DNA of 64,000 nucleotides from Kitasatospora sp044457565 (GTDB taxonomy: Bacteria > Actinomycetota > Actinomycetes > Streptomycetales > Streptomycetaceae). Below are positions 22,311-30,549 of the stretch, piece after piece. How positions within the stretch are numbered: position 1 is the first letter of the stretch; each line of letters starts with the position of its first letter. The position numbers and the translations under genes were made by a program. The stretch lies in assembly GCF_044457565.1 (NCBI RefSeq), contig NZ_JBITGZ010000010.1:1-64000 (forward strand). The letters are read 5' to 3'. The notes below the pieces were generated by a model that saw only the letters and a program-made list of their open reading frames with translations, ran no database searches and had not been told where the DNA came from.

Positions 22311-24469
22311 TCCTCACCCCGGTAGCGGAGCGTCAGCGTGGCGGACACCGGGACGGGGGCGGCGGTGGGTGCGGCGGTGGGCGCGGGCGGGTACGCCGAC
22401 TGCGCCGCAGGCGAGTTGGCGCCGATCGCGGTGGCGCCCGCACCGTACGGGTTGACGGGCGGTGAGACGTACTCGCGCTGCGGTACGGCCCGCTCCCGCG
22501 CTGCCGCCCCCGAGGCCGACCCGGCCGACCCGGCCGCCTGCGCCGCCACCGGCTGCGGCACCTCGGACGCCGCCGCCAGCGCCGCCGCCAGCGCCTCCAG
22601 CACACCGGTCAGCGCACCGACCCGCTCCGCCCGCCAGCCCGGGCTGTCCGCCCGCGTGGCGTCCTGGGCCGCCTGGGCGGTGGTGTCCATCAGCAGCTGC
22701 TCAAGCGCCCCCAGCGGCACCGCCAGCTCGGGCGGCACCACGGCGGGCCGGGTGGGCCGGAACGCGCCGGTCAGGTCCCGGACGAAGGAGTGCCGGGGGT
22801 CGTGCCCGTCCTCACCCACCACCGAGCGGGTCACCACCCGGTTGAGGTTGCGCACGTCCAGCAGCGGCCGGCCGAAGACCCGCTGGGACTGGCCGTGCAC
22901 GCGTCCGGCCGCCTCACGCAGCCGCCCGGCGTACTCGGCCGCGGCCGGTGCGCCCGCCGGGACGCCACGGGCGGCGTCCGCCTCGGCCTGGCGCCTGCCG
23001 CGCTCCTGGCGCTCGCTCAGGGCCCGCAGCAGCTCGACGGTCTCGCGGGCCAGCGCCCCGGCCCCGCGGCCGCCGCCGGGCCCCGCGCCCCGGCCACCGC
23101 CCGGCCCGGCGCCCGGCCGGGTGCGCGCGGCGCCGTCCGTACCGCGGTGCAGCGGCACCCGGCGAACCGTCCCGGTGCCGAGGCCGGAGAAGTAGTGCGC
23201 CAGCACGTCGAAACCGCCGATCGCCGCCGTGTCCCCGCCGCCCACGCGCACCAGCTGTTCGAGCAGCCCGTGGTTGGGCTCCAGGTCGGGGAAGTCCACG
23301 TGGCCGGCGCGCACCCACTGCTGGTACAGCGCGGGGGTGCTGATGCCCAGCGCGTGCAGGCGCACGCCCATGTCCCGGTGCAGGTGCTCCATCAGGCTGA
23401 CCGGCTCCTCCGCCGCCCGGACCACCTCGCCCAGGCCCTGGTCGCCCTTGGGCGCCCAGTGCGCGCCGTCGCTGACCAGCACCACCAGCTTCTCGTTGCC
23501 CGGCTTGCCGTGCTGGTAGAGCAGGTTGGCCGCCTCGTGCAGCGCGTTGCCGATGTCGGTGCCGGCGCTCTCGGGGCGCAGCAGCGCCACGGCGCCACGG
23601 AACTCCTCGGCCGCGGTCCCGGCGGAGCCGGCGTCGAGTTCGGCCATGCCGCCGCCGCGCGGGAAGACCTGCCGGGTGGTGTGGGTGAACTGGACCAGCG
23701 CCAGGCGCGACTCCCGCCCGCTCACCTGTAGCCGCATCTCCAGCAGGTACTGCAGCGCCTGCCGCAGCGCCTCCGCGCGCTTCTGCCGGCCCGACGGGCG
23801 GGCACCGCGCCGCCAGCCGCCGAACAGACCGCCGCCCGCAGTCTCACCGAGCACGGGGATGTCGTCCACGTCCATGGAGCCGCTGCAGTCGGCCAGCACC
23901 ACGATGTCCACGCCGTTGCGCGCCCCCGATGCGAACAGCTCCACCTCGCTCTGCGGGCCGATCTCGGCCAGCACACCCCGGCGGCCGCCGGCGTCCGCCT
24001 CCTGGACGCGGTGGGGTAGTCCGCCGATCTCCAGCCACAGTTCGCGCCCGGGCTCGTCCGGCAGCCACAGCAGCCGTCCGGGCAGCCCGGCCTCGGAGAG
24101 GTCGCGGACGGCGGCGTCCAGCGAGGTCTCGGTGGCCATCTCCAGCCGCAGGCGGCGCAGCGGCACCACCGGGACCTGGTCGATCCGCCAGTTCTGCGGC
24201 CCCGCGATCTCGTCCAGCCCGAGCGATCCGGCCAGTTCCTCGCCGAGGGCCAGCACGCCCGTGGGGACCTCCGCGAGCGCGGACAGGCGCAGCGCGGCGC
24301 ACAGTGGCTCGCCGCCCGCGTCCAGGCTCAGCAGCACCGGCAGCCCGGTCGCGGGGGTGCCCGGCGGCAGGTCCGCGGCGTTCACCCCGACCTGCTGGCC
24401 GCTGATCGGCCCGCCCTCGGGTACCCGGAGCAGCCGGTGGCTCGTCATGCTCAGCAGCGGCGCGCTCAT
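22307..24469 (-). CDS. VWA-domain protein with N-terminal beta-barrel-like region
   Basis: A 720-residue cytoplasmic protein. Residues 1-170 are beta-rich and may be a double-psi-barrel like the N-domains of AAA unfoldases (tentative). A von Willebrand factor A domain spans about 185-430 with an intact MIDAS: DCSGS (194-198), a Thr in ESAGTDIGNAL and an Asp in VLVSDGAHW. After a Gly/Pro/Arg linker comes a helical region with GRPLLDVRNLNR. The final 80 residues are Ala/Pro-rich and end in a short basic strand. VWA domains assemble protein complexes through metal-bridged acidic contacts. ATGA and GTGA overlaps on both sides place it mid-operon. Confidence 0.87.
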   Translation of the reverse strand: MSAPLLSMTSHRLLRVPEGGPISGQQVGVNAADLPPGTPATGLPVLLSLDAGGEPLCAALRLSALAEVPTGVLALGEELAGSLGLDEIAGPQNWRIDQVPVVPLRRLRLEMATETSLDAAVRDLSEAGLPGRLLWLPDEPGRELWLEIGGLPHRVQEADAGGRRGVLAEIGPQSEVELFASGARNGVDIVVLADCSGSMDVDDIPVLGETAGGGLFGGWRRGARPSGRQKRAEALRQALQYLLEMRLQVSGRESRLALVQFTHTTRQVFPRGGGMAELDAGSAGTAAEEFRGAVALLRPESAGTDIGNALHEAANLLYQHGKPGNEKLVVLVSDGAHWAPKGDQGLGEVVRAAEEPVSLMEHLHRDMGVRLHALGISTPALYQQWVRAGHVDFPDLEPNHGLLEQLVRVGGGDTAAIGGFDVLAHYFSGLGTGTVRRVPLHRGTDGAARTRPGAGPGGGRGAGPGGGRGAGALARETVELLRALSERQERGRRQAEADAARGVPAGAPAAAEYAGRLREAAGRVHGQSQRVFGRPLLDVRNLNRVVTRSVVGEDGHDPRHSFVRDLTGAFRPTRPAVVPPELAVPLGALEQLLMDTTAQAAQDATRADSPGWRAERVGALTGVLEALAAALAAASEVPQPVAAQAAGSAGSASGAAARERAVPQREYVSPPVNPYGAGATAIGANSPAAQSAYPPAPTAAPTAAPVPVSATLTLRYRGEE

Positions 24470-25764
24470 CGCCGTCCCCTCCGATTTCGGTCGGCCAGCT
24501 TGACCTCAGCGCCCAGCTGCTGCGAGTAGGACTTGATCCGGGTGCCCTGCGGGCCGATCAGGTAGCGGTGCAGTTCGTCGGGCAGCTGGACCCACAGCAG
24601 CGCGGCGCGGTCACCGCTCGTGCCGCCGGTCCTGGCGGGCTTGTACTCCTGCAGGCTCAGGCCCGCGGCGATCTCGCGTCCCCAGCGGGGGTCCTGGTCC
24701 AGCAGCAGCCGTTGCAGCCGTTGCAGCAGTTGCTCGCCCTCGGCGGCGTGGCCACGCAGCTGCTGGAGTTCGCGCTCCCAGCCGACCGCGGCGCGCTCCA
24801 GGGCGGCGGTGAGGGCGGCCGAGCCGTTTCCGGCCGCGCTGCGGCTGCGCACGGCCTCCAGCTTCGCGCGGATCGTCCGGTAGTCGACGGCGAGTTCGCG
24901 GTGGCCGCAGTTGCGCAGGTTGTGCCCGAACGCCGGCAGCGAGGGCACCCGGACGCCGCGGGTACGGGCCGCGCCGGCGCAGATCTGGTACAGCAGTTCG
25001 TCCGCGGGCCGGCCGGCGATCCGGCTGTGGTTGCGGCACAGGCCCAGGCCCACGCGCTCCGCGCCGAAGACCTGCCAGCGCCGGGCGTGCCGGGTACAGG
25101 CCTGCTGGCCGCAGGGTTTGCCGTGCGGGCCGAGCCAGTCGCAGGTGACGGTGCCGACCGAGGAGCAGCCCTGCTCCTCGCAGACGGGGAAGGCGAGCCG
25201 GTAGCAGCCGGGGCAGTAGTCGGTGTCCGGGTCCTGCGGGTGGCGCGCCCGGTGCCGGGCGCACCAGGCGGCCCGGGCCCGGCAGTTGACGCCGGCGCAC
25301 CAGAACACCGCCGCGGTGTCGCAGTCCCGGCAGCGCGGGTGGTGCTCGGGGCAGCTCGGCGTCAGCGCGCCGTCCAGCATGACGGCGTGGTCCACGCACA
25401 CCTGGTCCGGCTGCCCGGCGTCGCCGCAGGCCCGGCAGTGGAACACGCCGTAGCCGGCGCGGCCGGCCCGGTCGCAGGTGGCGCAGCGGTGCACCAGCCG
25501 GGCGGGCTCGCGTACGGCGACCAGGTCGATGCGGGTGTCGGCGGCGAGGACGGTGACACCGGGGGCGACCCGCAGGATCTCCAGCCGGATGGTGCCGTGG
25601 TCGGCGTCCCAGGAGTGGACGGCCCCGCCGCGCAGCGGGCGTCCGTACAGGGTCGGTTCCAGCTGCGACCAGAGCGCCACCAGGTCGTCCTGCCCGCCGA
25701 TGGCCGCGCCCCAGGACCGCAGGTCGAGGGCGGCTTCGACCTGGCCCGCGAGGTAGTCACTCAT
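24466..25764 (-). CDS. Zinc-ribbon-rich protein with C-terminal KH RNA-binding motif
   Basis: A 432-residue protein. Residues about 92-255 contain more than twenty Cys and several His in CxxC/CxxH pairs (CATC, CRAC, CPEH, CRDC, CPGC, CEEQGC, CRNH), implying several stacked zinc fingers. A helical, coiled-coil-like section follows (about 290-370). The extreme C-terminus has HRYLIGPQGTRIKSYSQQL, which matches the GxxG loop (GPQG) and flanking helices of KH domains, then a basic tail. This supports RNA binding together with protein bridging. It overlaps its neighbours by 8 bp and 4 bp. The combination is unfamiliar to me and may be specific to this system. Confidence 0.85.
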   Translation of the reverse strand: MSDYLAGQVEAALDLRSWGAAIGGQDDLVALWSQLEPTLYGRPLRGGAVHSWDADHGTIRLEILRVAPGVTVLAADTRIDLVAVREPARLVHRCATCDRAGRAGYGVFHCRACGDAGQPDQVCVDHAVMLDGALTPSCPEHHPRCRDCDTAAVFWCAGVNCRARAAWCARHRARHPQDPDTDYCPGCYRLAFPVCEEQGCSSVGTVTCDWLGPHGKPCGQQACTRHARRWQVFGAERVGLGLCRNHSRIAGRPADELLYQICAGAARTRGVRVPSLPAFGHNLRNCGHRELAVDYRTIRAKLEAVRSRSAAGNGSAALTAALERAAVGWERELQQLRGHAAEGEQLLQRLQRLLLDQDPRWGREIAAGLSLQEYKPARTGGTSGDRAALLWVQLPDELHRYLIGPQGTRIKSYSQQLGAEVKLADRNRRGRR

Positions 25765-27154
25765 GGGTGTCCCTCCGCCCCGGCTTGCGCGGGGTGTCGC
25801 GCGGATCGTCGCGCGGTGTGTTCCGTTGGGGGTTGCGCCGGCTGCCGTGCTGCGGGCGCTCGCGCCGGGCGTCGCCTCCCGGCCGCTGCGGCCGTTGCGG
25901 CTTCTGCGGCCGGTCGGCGCGCGGCGCGGGCGCGATGCCGTCGGCGAGCGTGCGGCGCCACTCGCCGAGCAGCAGTTCGACCCGGCCGGGTGCCTCCTGT
26001 GCCAGGTGGGCGAGCAGCCCGCCGCCGGGGCGCGGGTCGTACAGCTCGCGCTCGGCCTGCTGCGCCAGCGCCGGGATGCCCTGCCGGGCGGCGCGCAGCA
26101 GCAGGTCCTGGGTGCGCAGCGCGGGCAGGCCGAGGGCGGGCAGCTCCACGGGGGCCAGCAGCGGCAGGAGTTCCTCGGCCGTCGCGTCGAGCAGGCTGAG
26201 TTCGGCGGCGAGGCCGCCCAGCAGCCGCCGGGCCGCCTCGCGGGCGGCCAGCGGCCGGGGGGTGCGTGCCTTGGACATCTCCGGGACGAACTGGGCGCGC
26301 AGGCCCTGCACCACCGCCCGGGCCCGGTTGGCCTCGATCACGTGCTGGGGGACGTCGAACTCCCGCTCCCCGTTCCTGACCATCCGCCGGGCCTTGAGCG
26401 CCAGCGCGGCGAAGAGCAGGGCCTGGGCCCGCAGGTCGGCGAGCGAGACCTGGGCGTCCACGCAGCGGACCAGCACCTCACCGTCCCCGGCCGGCCCGGC
26501 GGCCGGGGCGATGTCCATCCGCGACAGGTCGGCGATGCCGTACCGGCGGCGGATGTCGGCGCGGACGTGGCGCAGGTGGCGCGGATCGGCGGAGGCCAGG
26601 TAGCGGGCGGCCAGGTGCTCGCGGGAGTCGGCCAGGCGCCGTGAGCCGACCAGGTCGGCGGGGCCGCCGACGCGGACCCGGCCGGTGAGGGCGATCAGGG
26701 TCGGGCTGTGCCGGCGCAGGAGGTTGGCGAGCACCTCCTGCTCGGCGGCGTCCAGGGTGTGCAGGCCGTGGACGTCCCCGCCGAGCGCGGGTTGAGGAGC
26801 CTCGGCGCCGGCCGCCTTGGCGGCTTTGGCCGCTTTGGCGTTCACCTGGACGCCGGGCGGATGCAGCAGGCCCCCCATGGTGCGGGCGGCTCCGGACAGC
26901 GCCGCGAGCACCGCGCCGAGGTAGCCGAAGCCCGCCTCGCGCGCCCCGGGCGTGCCCAGCCACACCCCCGGCAGCCGCACGTGCAGCAGCTCCGGGGTCC
27001 GCTCATCGGGCACGAGCTCCACTATCGGCAACGACGGTGGAGCAGGCGGCAGTTGTGGCCGGCGCAGTAGCTGGAGGGCGTCCACGCCCGTCACGGCGAC
27101 CGCCTTGGCGAGGGACTGCCGCGTAGGCCCCACCCTGGTCAGACTCACCAACAT
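25757..27154 (-). CDS. Unknown operon protein with basic, disordered C-terminal tail
   Basis: A 465-residue protein without a family I recognise. The N-terminal part is alpha/beta (LPIVELVPDE, LLHVRLPGVWLGTP). The centre, residues 125-340, is helical with a conserved-looking SPTLIALTGRVR strand and ADIRRRYGI. The last 60 residues are Arg/Pro/Gln-rich with few hydrophobics, similar to non-specific RNA-binding tails. It is encoded between the NYN-FHA and KH genes with an 8-bp overlap to the latter, so it is very likely a component of the same complex. No signal peptide or catalytic motif is evident. Confidence 0.75.
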   Translation of the reverse strand: MLVSLTRVGPTRQSLAKAVAVTGVDALQLLRRPQLPPAPPSLPIVELVPDERTPELLHVRLPGVWLGTPGAREAGFGYLGAVLAALSGAARTMGGLLHPPGVQVNAKAAKAAKAAGAEAPQPALGGDVHGLHTLDAAEQEVLANLLRRHSPTLIALTGRVRVGGPADLVGSRRLADSREHLAARYLASADPRHLRHVRADIRRRYGIADLSRMDIAPAAGPAGDGEVLVRCVDAQVSLADLRAQALLFAALALKARRMVRNGEREFDVPQHVIEANRARAVVQGLRAQFVPEMSKARTPRPLAAREAARRLLGGLAAELSLLDATAEELLPLLAPVELPALGLPALRTQDLLLRAARQGIPALAQQAERELYDPRPGGGLLAHLAQEAPGRVELLLGEWRRTLADGIAPAPRADRPQKPQRPQRPGGDARRERPQHGSRRNPQRNTPRDDPRDTPRKPGRRDTHE

Positions 27155-27238
27155 GCCCCGAGGCTACCCAATCGTCGAAGCTCCTGGCAGGACGATGACA
27201 TGATGCAGGGTCAGCTGATTTCGCGAACCCGGCTCCGC

Positions 27239-28363
27239 TCACCCCTGCCGGGTCACTCCGCCGCCCGCGGTGCCGTGGTCGGGCACCCGCTCCTCGTCGC
27301 CGGTGAAGTACCTGCGTCCGGACAACCGGATGCTGACCACGTCGCCCAGCACCAGCCGGTCCTGCTCGCCAAGTCCGACCGGTTCGCCCTCCGCCAGGCG
27401 CTGCGCACCTCCGCGCAGCAGCACGGTGCCGTTGCCGGAGCCCAGGTCCACGGCGAAGGCGCGCGGGCCGCCGGGCCGGTCCTCCAGCGAGAGAATCAGG
27501 TGGCGCCGGCTCGTACGGTCCACCTCGGGCGGGGCGTCGAGCCCCTGCCCGGCGAGGTTGATGCCGTGGCTCAGATCGCCCCGGCCCAGCAGCAGGGCGC
27601 TGCCCACGCTGATCGGGAAGCGGAGGAACTCCTTCCCTGTGCGGGCGTCGGCGGCCACGAACATCCGGGTGACACCTCGCGGTCCGGCCTCCTCCAGCGG
27701 CCCGCCGCAGGTGCACACCACCGTGCCGTCGCGGCGCAGCGTGGGCCAGTCCAGCAGCCGGGCCGGCCAGATCATCGCCTTGAGGCACCCCGGGTCGGTG
27801 CAGCGCCAGTAGCTGCGCAGCAGGCGCTTCTGGGCGGCCACGTCCACGCTGATGTGCTGCTCGCGCCGGAGGTCCTTGCGCTCCGCCAGCCGCGACACCA
27901 CCTGCTCCGGTACGGGGCGGATGCCGCTGGGGCGCAGCCGTGGTGTGCCGTCCGCGACCTCCCAGGCCAGGAACCGTTCGGGCGCGCCGTCGATCCACGG
28001 GTGCAGCCTGCGCAGGTCCTTGAACCGGTCTGCGCTGATGACGTACCAGCCGCGGTCCCGCGCGAGCTCCAGCAGCACCGGGTCGGCGGTCGGGGCGAAC
28101 TCCACCTCGCCCGCCCGCTCCATCCGGTTCAGCTCCCGCCGGTCGTCGGGGTGCAGCGCGCGCCGGAGGGAGTTGTCGGCGACCAGCGCCAGCGACGCGT
28201 GCGCGCCGTACTGCCGGTGCCAGGCCCCGCGGATCGCGAACAGGCGTTCCAGCAGGGGGAAGTGACGCCCGAAGGGTGCGAGCTCCGGCGACCAGCAGAC
28301 GTTGGAGACGTCCACCACCGCACCGGGCTCCGCGCGGCCGGGGGACTGCGCGGGGAGGGTCAT
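27239..28363 (-). CDS. NYN/PIN-like RNase domain fused to zinc ribbon and FHA domain
   Basis: A 374-residue protein and first gene of the five-gene operon. Residues 14-125 match the Zc3h12a-type NYN nuclease pattern: VVDVSNVCW (Asp18, Asn21), LVADNS (Asp63), PTADPVLLELA (Asp94) and VISADRFKDL (Asp112), i.e. the acidic metal site of PIN-like RNases. Cys188, Cys193, Cys217 and Cys219 can form a zinc ribbon. Residues 245-355 are an FHA domain with LLGRGD, SRRH (Ser285, Arg286, His288) and GSGNGT (308-313), the phosphothreonine-reading residues. The ATG at 28363 has GCGGAG upstream. The domain pairing suggests that RNA cleavage is positioned or switched by phosphorylation. Confidence 0.85.
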   Translation of the reverse strand: MTLPAQSPGRAEPGAVVDVSNVCWSPELAPFGRHFPLLERLFAIRGAWHRQYGAHASLALVADNSLRRALHPDDRRELNRMERAGEVEFAPTADPVLLELARDRGWYVISADRFKDLRRLHPWIDGAPERFLAWEVADGTPRLRPSGIRPVPEQVVSRLAERKDLRREQHISVDVAAQKRLLRSYWRCTDPGCLKAMIWPARLLDWPTLRRDGTVVCTCGGPLEEAGPRGVTRMFVAADARTGKEFLRFPISVGSALLLGRGDLSHGINLAGQGLDAPPEVDRTSRRHLILSLEDRPGGPRAFAVDLGSGNGTVLLRGGAQRLAEGEPVGLGEQDRLVLGDVVSIRLSGRRYFTGDEERVPDHGTAGGGVTRQG

Positions 28364-28668
28364 GGGCGCGGCTCCGCTGCGGTCATGTGCTGGTCCTCCG
28401 AGGCGTGCTGCCGGTGCGCCGCCACCACGCGGGGCCCGGCAGGGGGCCGAGCCGGCGCGGGCCCGTGAGTCGTTGACGCCTACGGTCCTACCACGGCGGC
28501 GGCCGGGCCGGGGCGGGAAGGAACGAGAATCACCCGATGCTGTCGCCGGTCCCGTGGGGCACGGGCACACCAGCGGTCGATTCCGGCCTCTACCGTCCGG
28601 TTCCGGCACGTCGCGGGCCCCGTTGCGCTACATTGCGCCCGACCGGACGAACGGCGGGAGCGGCGAAC
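28364..28668. other. Divergent spacer between NYN-FHA operon and PemK-like membrane gene
   Basis: 305 bp that must contain the promoters of both divergent units. A TTGACG hexamer at 28473-28478 has no convincing -10 partner. No hairpin, repeat or small gene stands out. Confidence 0.6.
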
Positions 28669-29724
28669 ATGGCGCATCGGTACGGCAGTTCACGGGGAGG
28701 AAGCCTGGGCTGCCTCATCCTCGTCTCGCTGCCGATCCGCTTCACGGTGCTGGGGGAGCTGCTCGCCCAGCCCGTCCTGATGCCCGCCCTGCTGGCCGCC
28801 CAGCAGCCCCCGCAGCACACCACGCCGGCGCAGCTGGCCATGCTGATCGCCATCTCGTACGGGGTGGCACTGCTGGTGGACCGCCACGCCGGGCGGAGCC
28901 GTCGCGTCCCGCTGTGGGCGCTGCTCCTGCGGGCGGGCGGGCTCGCCGCCCTGTGCTCGCTCGCCGCGGTACTGGCCGGCGACCTCCTGGTACCGAGGAT
29001 CTTCGGGCAGCAGGATCCGGGCTGGGCCGGAGCGGCGACCGTGCAGAGCCTGGTGGTGGGCGTCGTGGCCTGGGTGTGGTCCAGGAGCGTACGGGCCTGG
29101 GCCCGCACCGCCGCGGTCGCCGCGACGTCGGTCCACGCCCCCGATCAGCCGGCCCCGGGCGAGGTCTGGCTGGCCATGGTGCCCTACCGCGAGCGGGCCG
29201 AGGAGGGCAGGCGCCACTGCGTCGTCCTGCGCACCTGTGACGACCACGCCGAGGTCGTGCAGATCACCACCCGCAACAAGGACGACCGGGCGGACCACAT
29301 CCGGATGTCCCCCAAGGGCTGGAGCCGGACGGGCAAGCCCTGCTGGGTGGAGGCGGGAGCGCCGCCGCGCAAGGTGCGCTACGAGAACTTCCTGGCCCGC
29401 CAGGCGCAGGGCCGGTGCCCCGCGGGGACGTGGCGGCAGATCAAGAAGCGGCAGGCCGCGCTCGCCGCCGCCCGCCCGCCGGAGAGCCGGCCCAAGCCCG
29501 CGGGCAACACCGCGGGTGGCAACACCGCGGGGAACGCCTCACCGACCGCCGAGCGGAACACCGAGTGGCACGCCGCGCGGGCCGGGCGTAAGACCGCACG
29601 CAGCACGGCGCAGGCCACGCCCCCGCCACCCCCACCGCGGCGCCCGGAGCAGGTCATCAAGGTGCCCGTACAGCGCGGCCCCGCCCGCTGGCTGAGCCGG
29701 CTGGGCGCCCGCCGCCGGGGCTGA
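28669..29724 (+). CDS. Membrane protein with PemK/MazF-like cytoplasmic region
   Basis: A 351-residue protein. Four hydrophobic segments lie at about residues 10-32, 38-58, 70-92 and 108-132. The cytoplasmic part begins at about 155 with PGEVWLAMVPYRERAEEGRRHCVVL, an opening that resembles PemK/MazF folds (GEVW...RPVVVL), followed by further strands to about residue 230. The C-terminus is an Ala/Thr/Arg/Pro-rich disordered tail. Catalytic residues of MazF nucleases are not securely identifiable, so it may be an inactive or repurposed fold. The ATG at 28669 has GGGAG 9 bp upstream. It is divergent from the NYN-FHA/KH operon, a suggestive RNA-related neighbour. The PemK-like call is tentative. 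Confidence 0.65.
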   Translation: MAHRYGSSRGGSLGCLILVSLPIRFTVLGELLAQPVLMPALLAAQQPPQHTTPAQLAMLIAISYGVALLVDRHAGRSRRVPLWALLLRAGGLAALCSLAAVLAGDLLVPRIFGQQDPGWAGAATVQSLVVGVVAWVWSRSVRAWARTAAVAATSVHAPDQPAPGEVWLAMVPYRERAEEGRRHCVVLRTCDDHAEVVQITTRNKDDRADHIRMSPKGWSRTGKPCWVEAGAPPRKVRYENFLARQAQGRCPAGTWRQIKKRQAALAAARPPESRPKPAGNTAGGNTAGNASPTAERNTEWHAARAGRKTARSTAQATPPPPPPRRPEQVIKVPVQRGPARWLSRLGARRRG

Positions 29725-29759
29725 GGAGGGCCAGAGCCCGCCGGACCCGCCGGGCCTGC

Positions 29760-29779
29760 CCCGTCCGCCGCGGGACGGG
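29760..29779. terminator. Hairpin between convergent genes
   Basis: CCCGTCC (29760-29766) pairs perfectly with GGACGGG (29773-29779) across a 6-nt loop, between the stops of the membrane gene and the convergent LodA-operon gene. Confidence 0.5.
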
Positions 29780-29793
29780 ACAGACCCGGGACG

Positions 29794-30549
29794 TCACGAG
29801 GCGTTCAGGCTGGTGTGGTTCCACCACCCCTGCCGGCCCGCCCGGAAGCTCACCCTGCGCTGGCCGATCTCGCCGTCGTACTTCTGACCCGTGATCAGCG
29901 GGCTCTTGTCCAGCACGCCCTTGGCGTCCTTGATCGACGGGATGGTGACCGCGGCGGCGTGGTCGAGGTCCGCCTGCTGGAAGCCCTGCGGGTCGGTGAC
30001 GGTGATGACCTCGTCCCAGTTCTTGGGCGCGGCCAGCTGGTGCGCGAGGTGCACCTCCGCGCCCTGGCCGAACGCCAGGCAGGTGAGGTAGTCCGGGTAG
30101 GTCTTGGCGTCGAGCGGCTTGTAGTGCACGACATCGCCCTTGCGGCAGGTCGCGGTGGTCACCGCCATCAGGGTGGTGAAGGTGCGGTTGCCGTTCTGGT
30201 CGACGGTGACCCGCTCCAGCTCGACGTCCAGGGAGGTGCGCGTGCCGTCCACGATCTCCTGGAGCGGCCAGTGCCCCTCGGAGAACAGCGAGTAGTACAC
30301 CCGCTGGTCCCGGTGGGCCCCGAGGTCCTCCAGGTACTTGGTGCGCAGCCGGTCGTCGAGGCCGAACTTGGTGATCATCTGGAAGGCGTGCACGGGGACG
30401 AAGTAGAGCCCGAGGTGGTAGGCGAAGATCGTCTGCTCGCCGATCAGCAGGAAGCGGTGGCCGTGCCGGTCCGCATTCTGGCCGCTCCCGGGCCGGGCCG
30501 TCTCGTGTGCGGCCGGCTGGTGGCCGGTGGTCTCGTGCTGGGGGGTCAT
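29794..30549 (-). CDS. Unknown third protein of the LodA/LodB-type operon
   Basis: A 251-residue protein that I do not recognise. A 30-residue His/Gln-rich N-terminal tail precedes a beta-rich body (FLLIGEQTIFAYHLGLYFVPVHAFQMI...). A single Cys pair (TCRKGD, LTCLAF) is present. There is no signal peptide or membrane segment. The start overlaps the LodB-like stop (ATGA), so it is the third cistron of a translationally coupled operon. The characterised Marinomonas and Pseudoalteromonas systems are two-gene, so this may be an extra maturation factor, a second subunit or a substrate-related protein. Confidence 0.7.
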   Translation of the reverse strand: MTPQHETTGHQPAAHETARPGSGQNADRHGHRFLLIGEQTIFAYHLGLYFVPVHAFQMITKFGLDDRLRTKYLEDLGAHRDQRVYYSLFSEGHWPLQEIVDGTRTSLDVELERVTVDQNGNRTFTTLMAVTTATCRKGDVVHYKPLDAKTYPDYLTCLAFGQGAEVHLAHQLAAPKNWDEVITVTDPQGFQQADLDHAAAVTIPSIKDAKGVLDKSPLITGQKYDGEIGQRRVSFRAGRQGWWNHTSLNAS

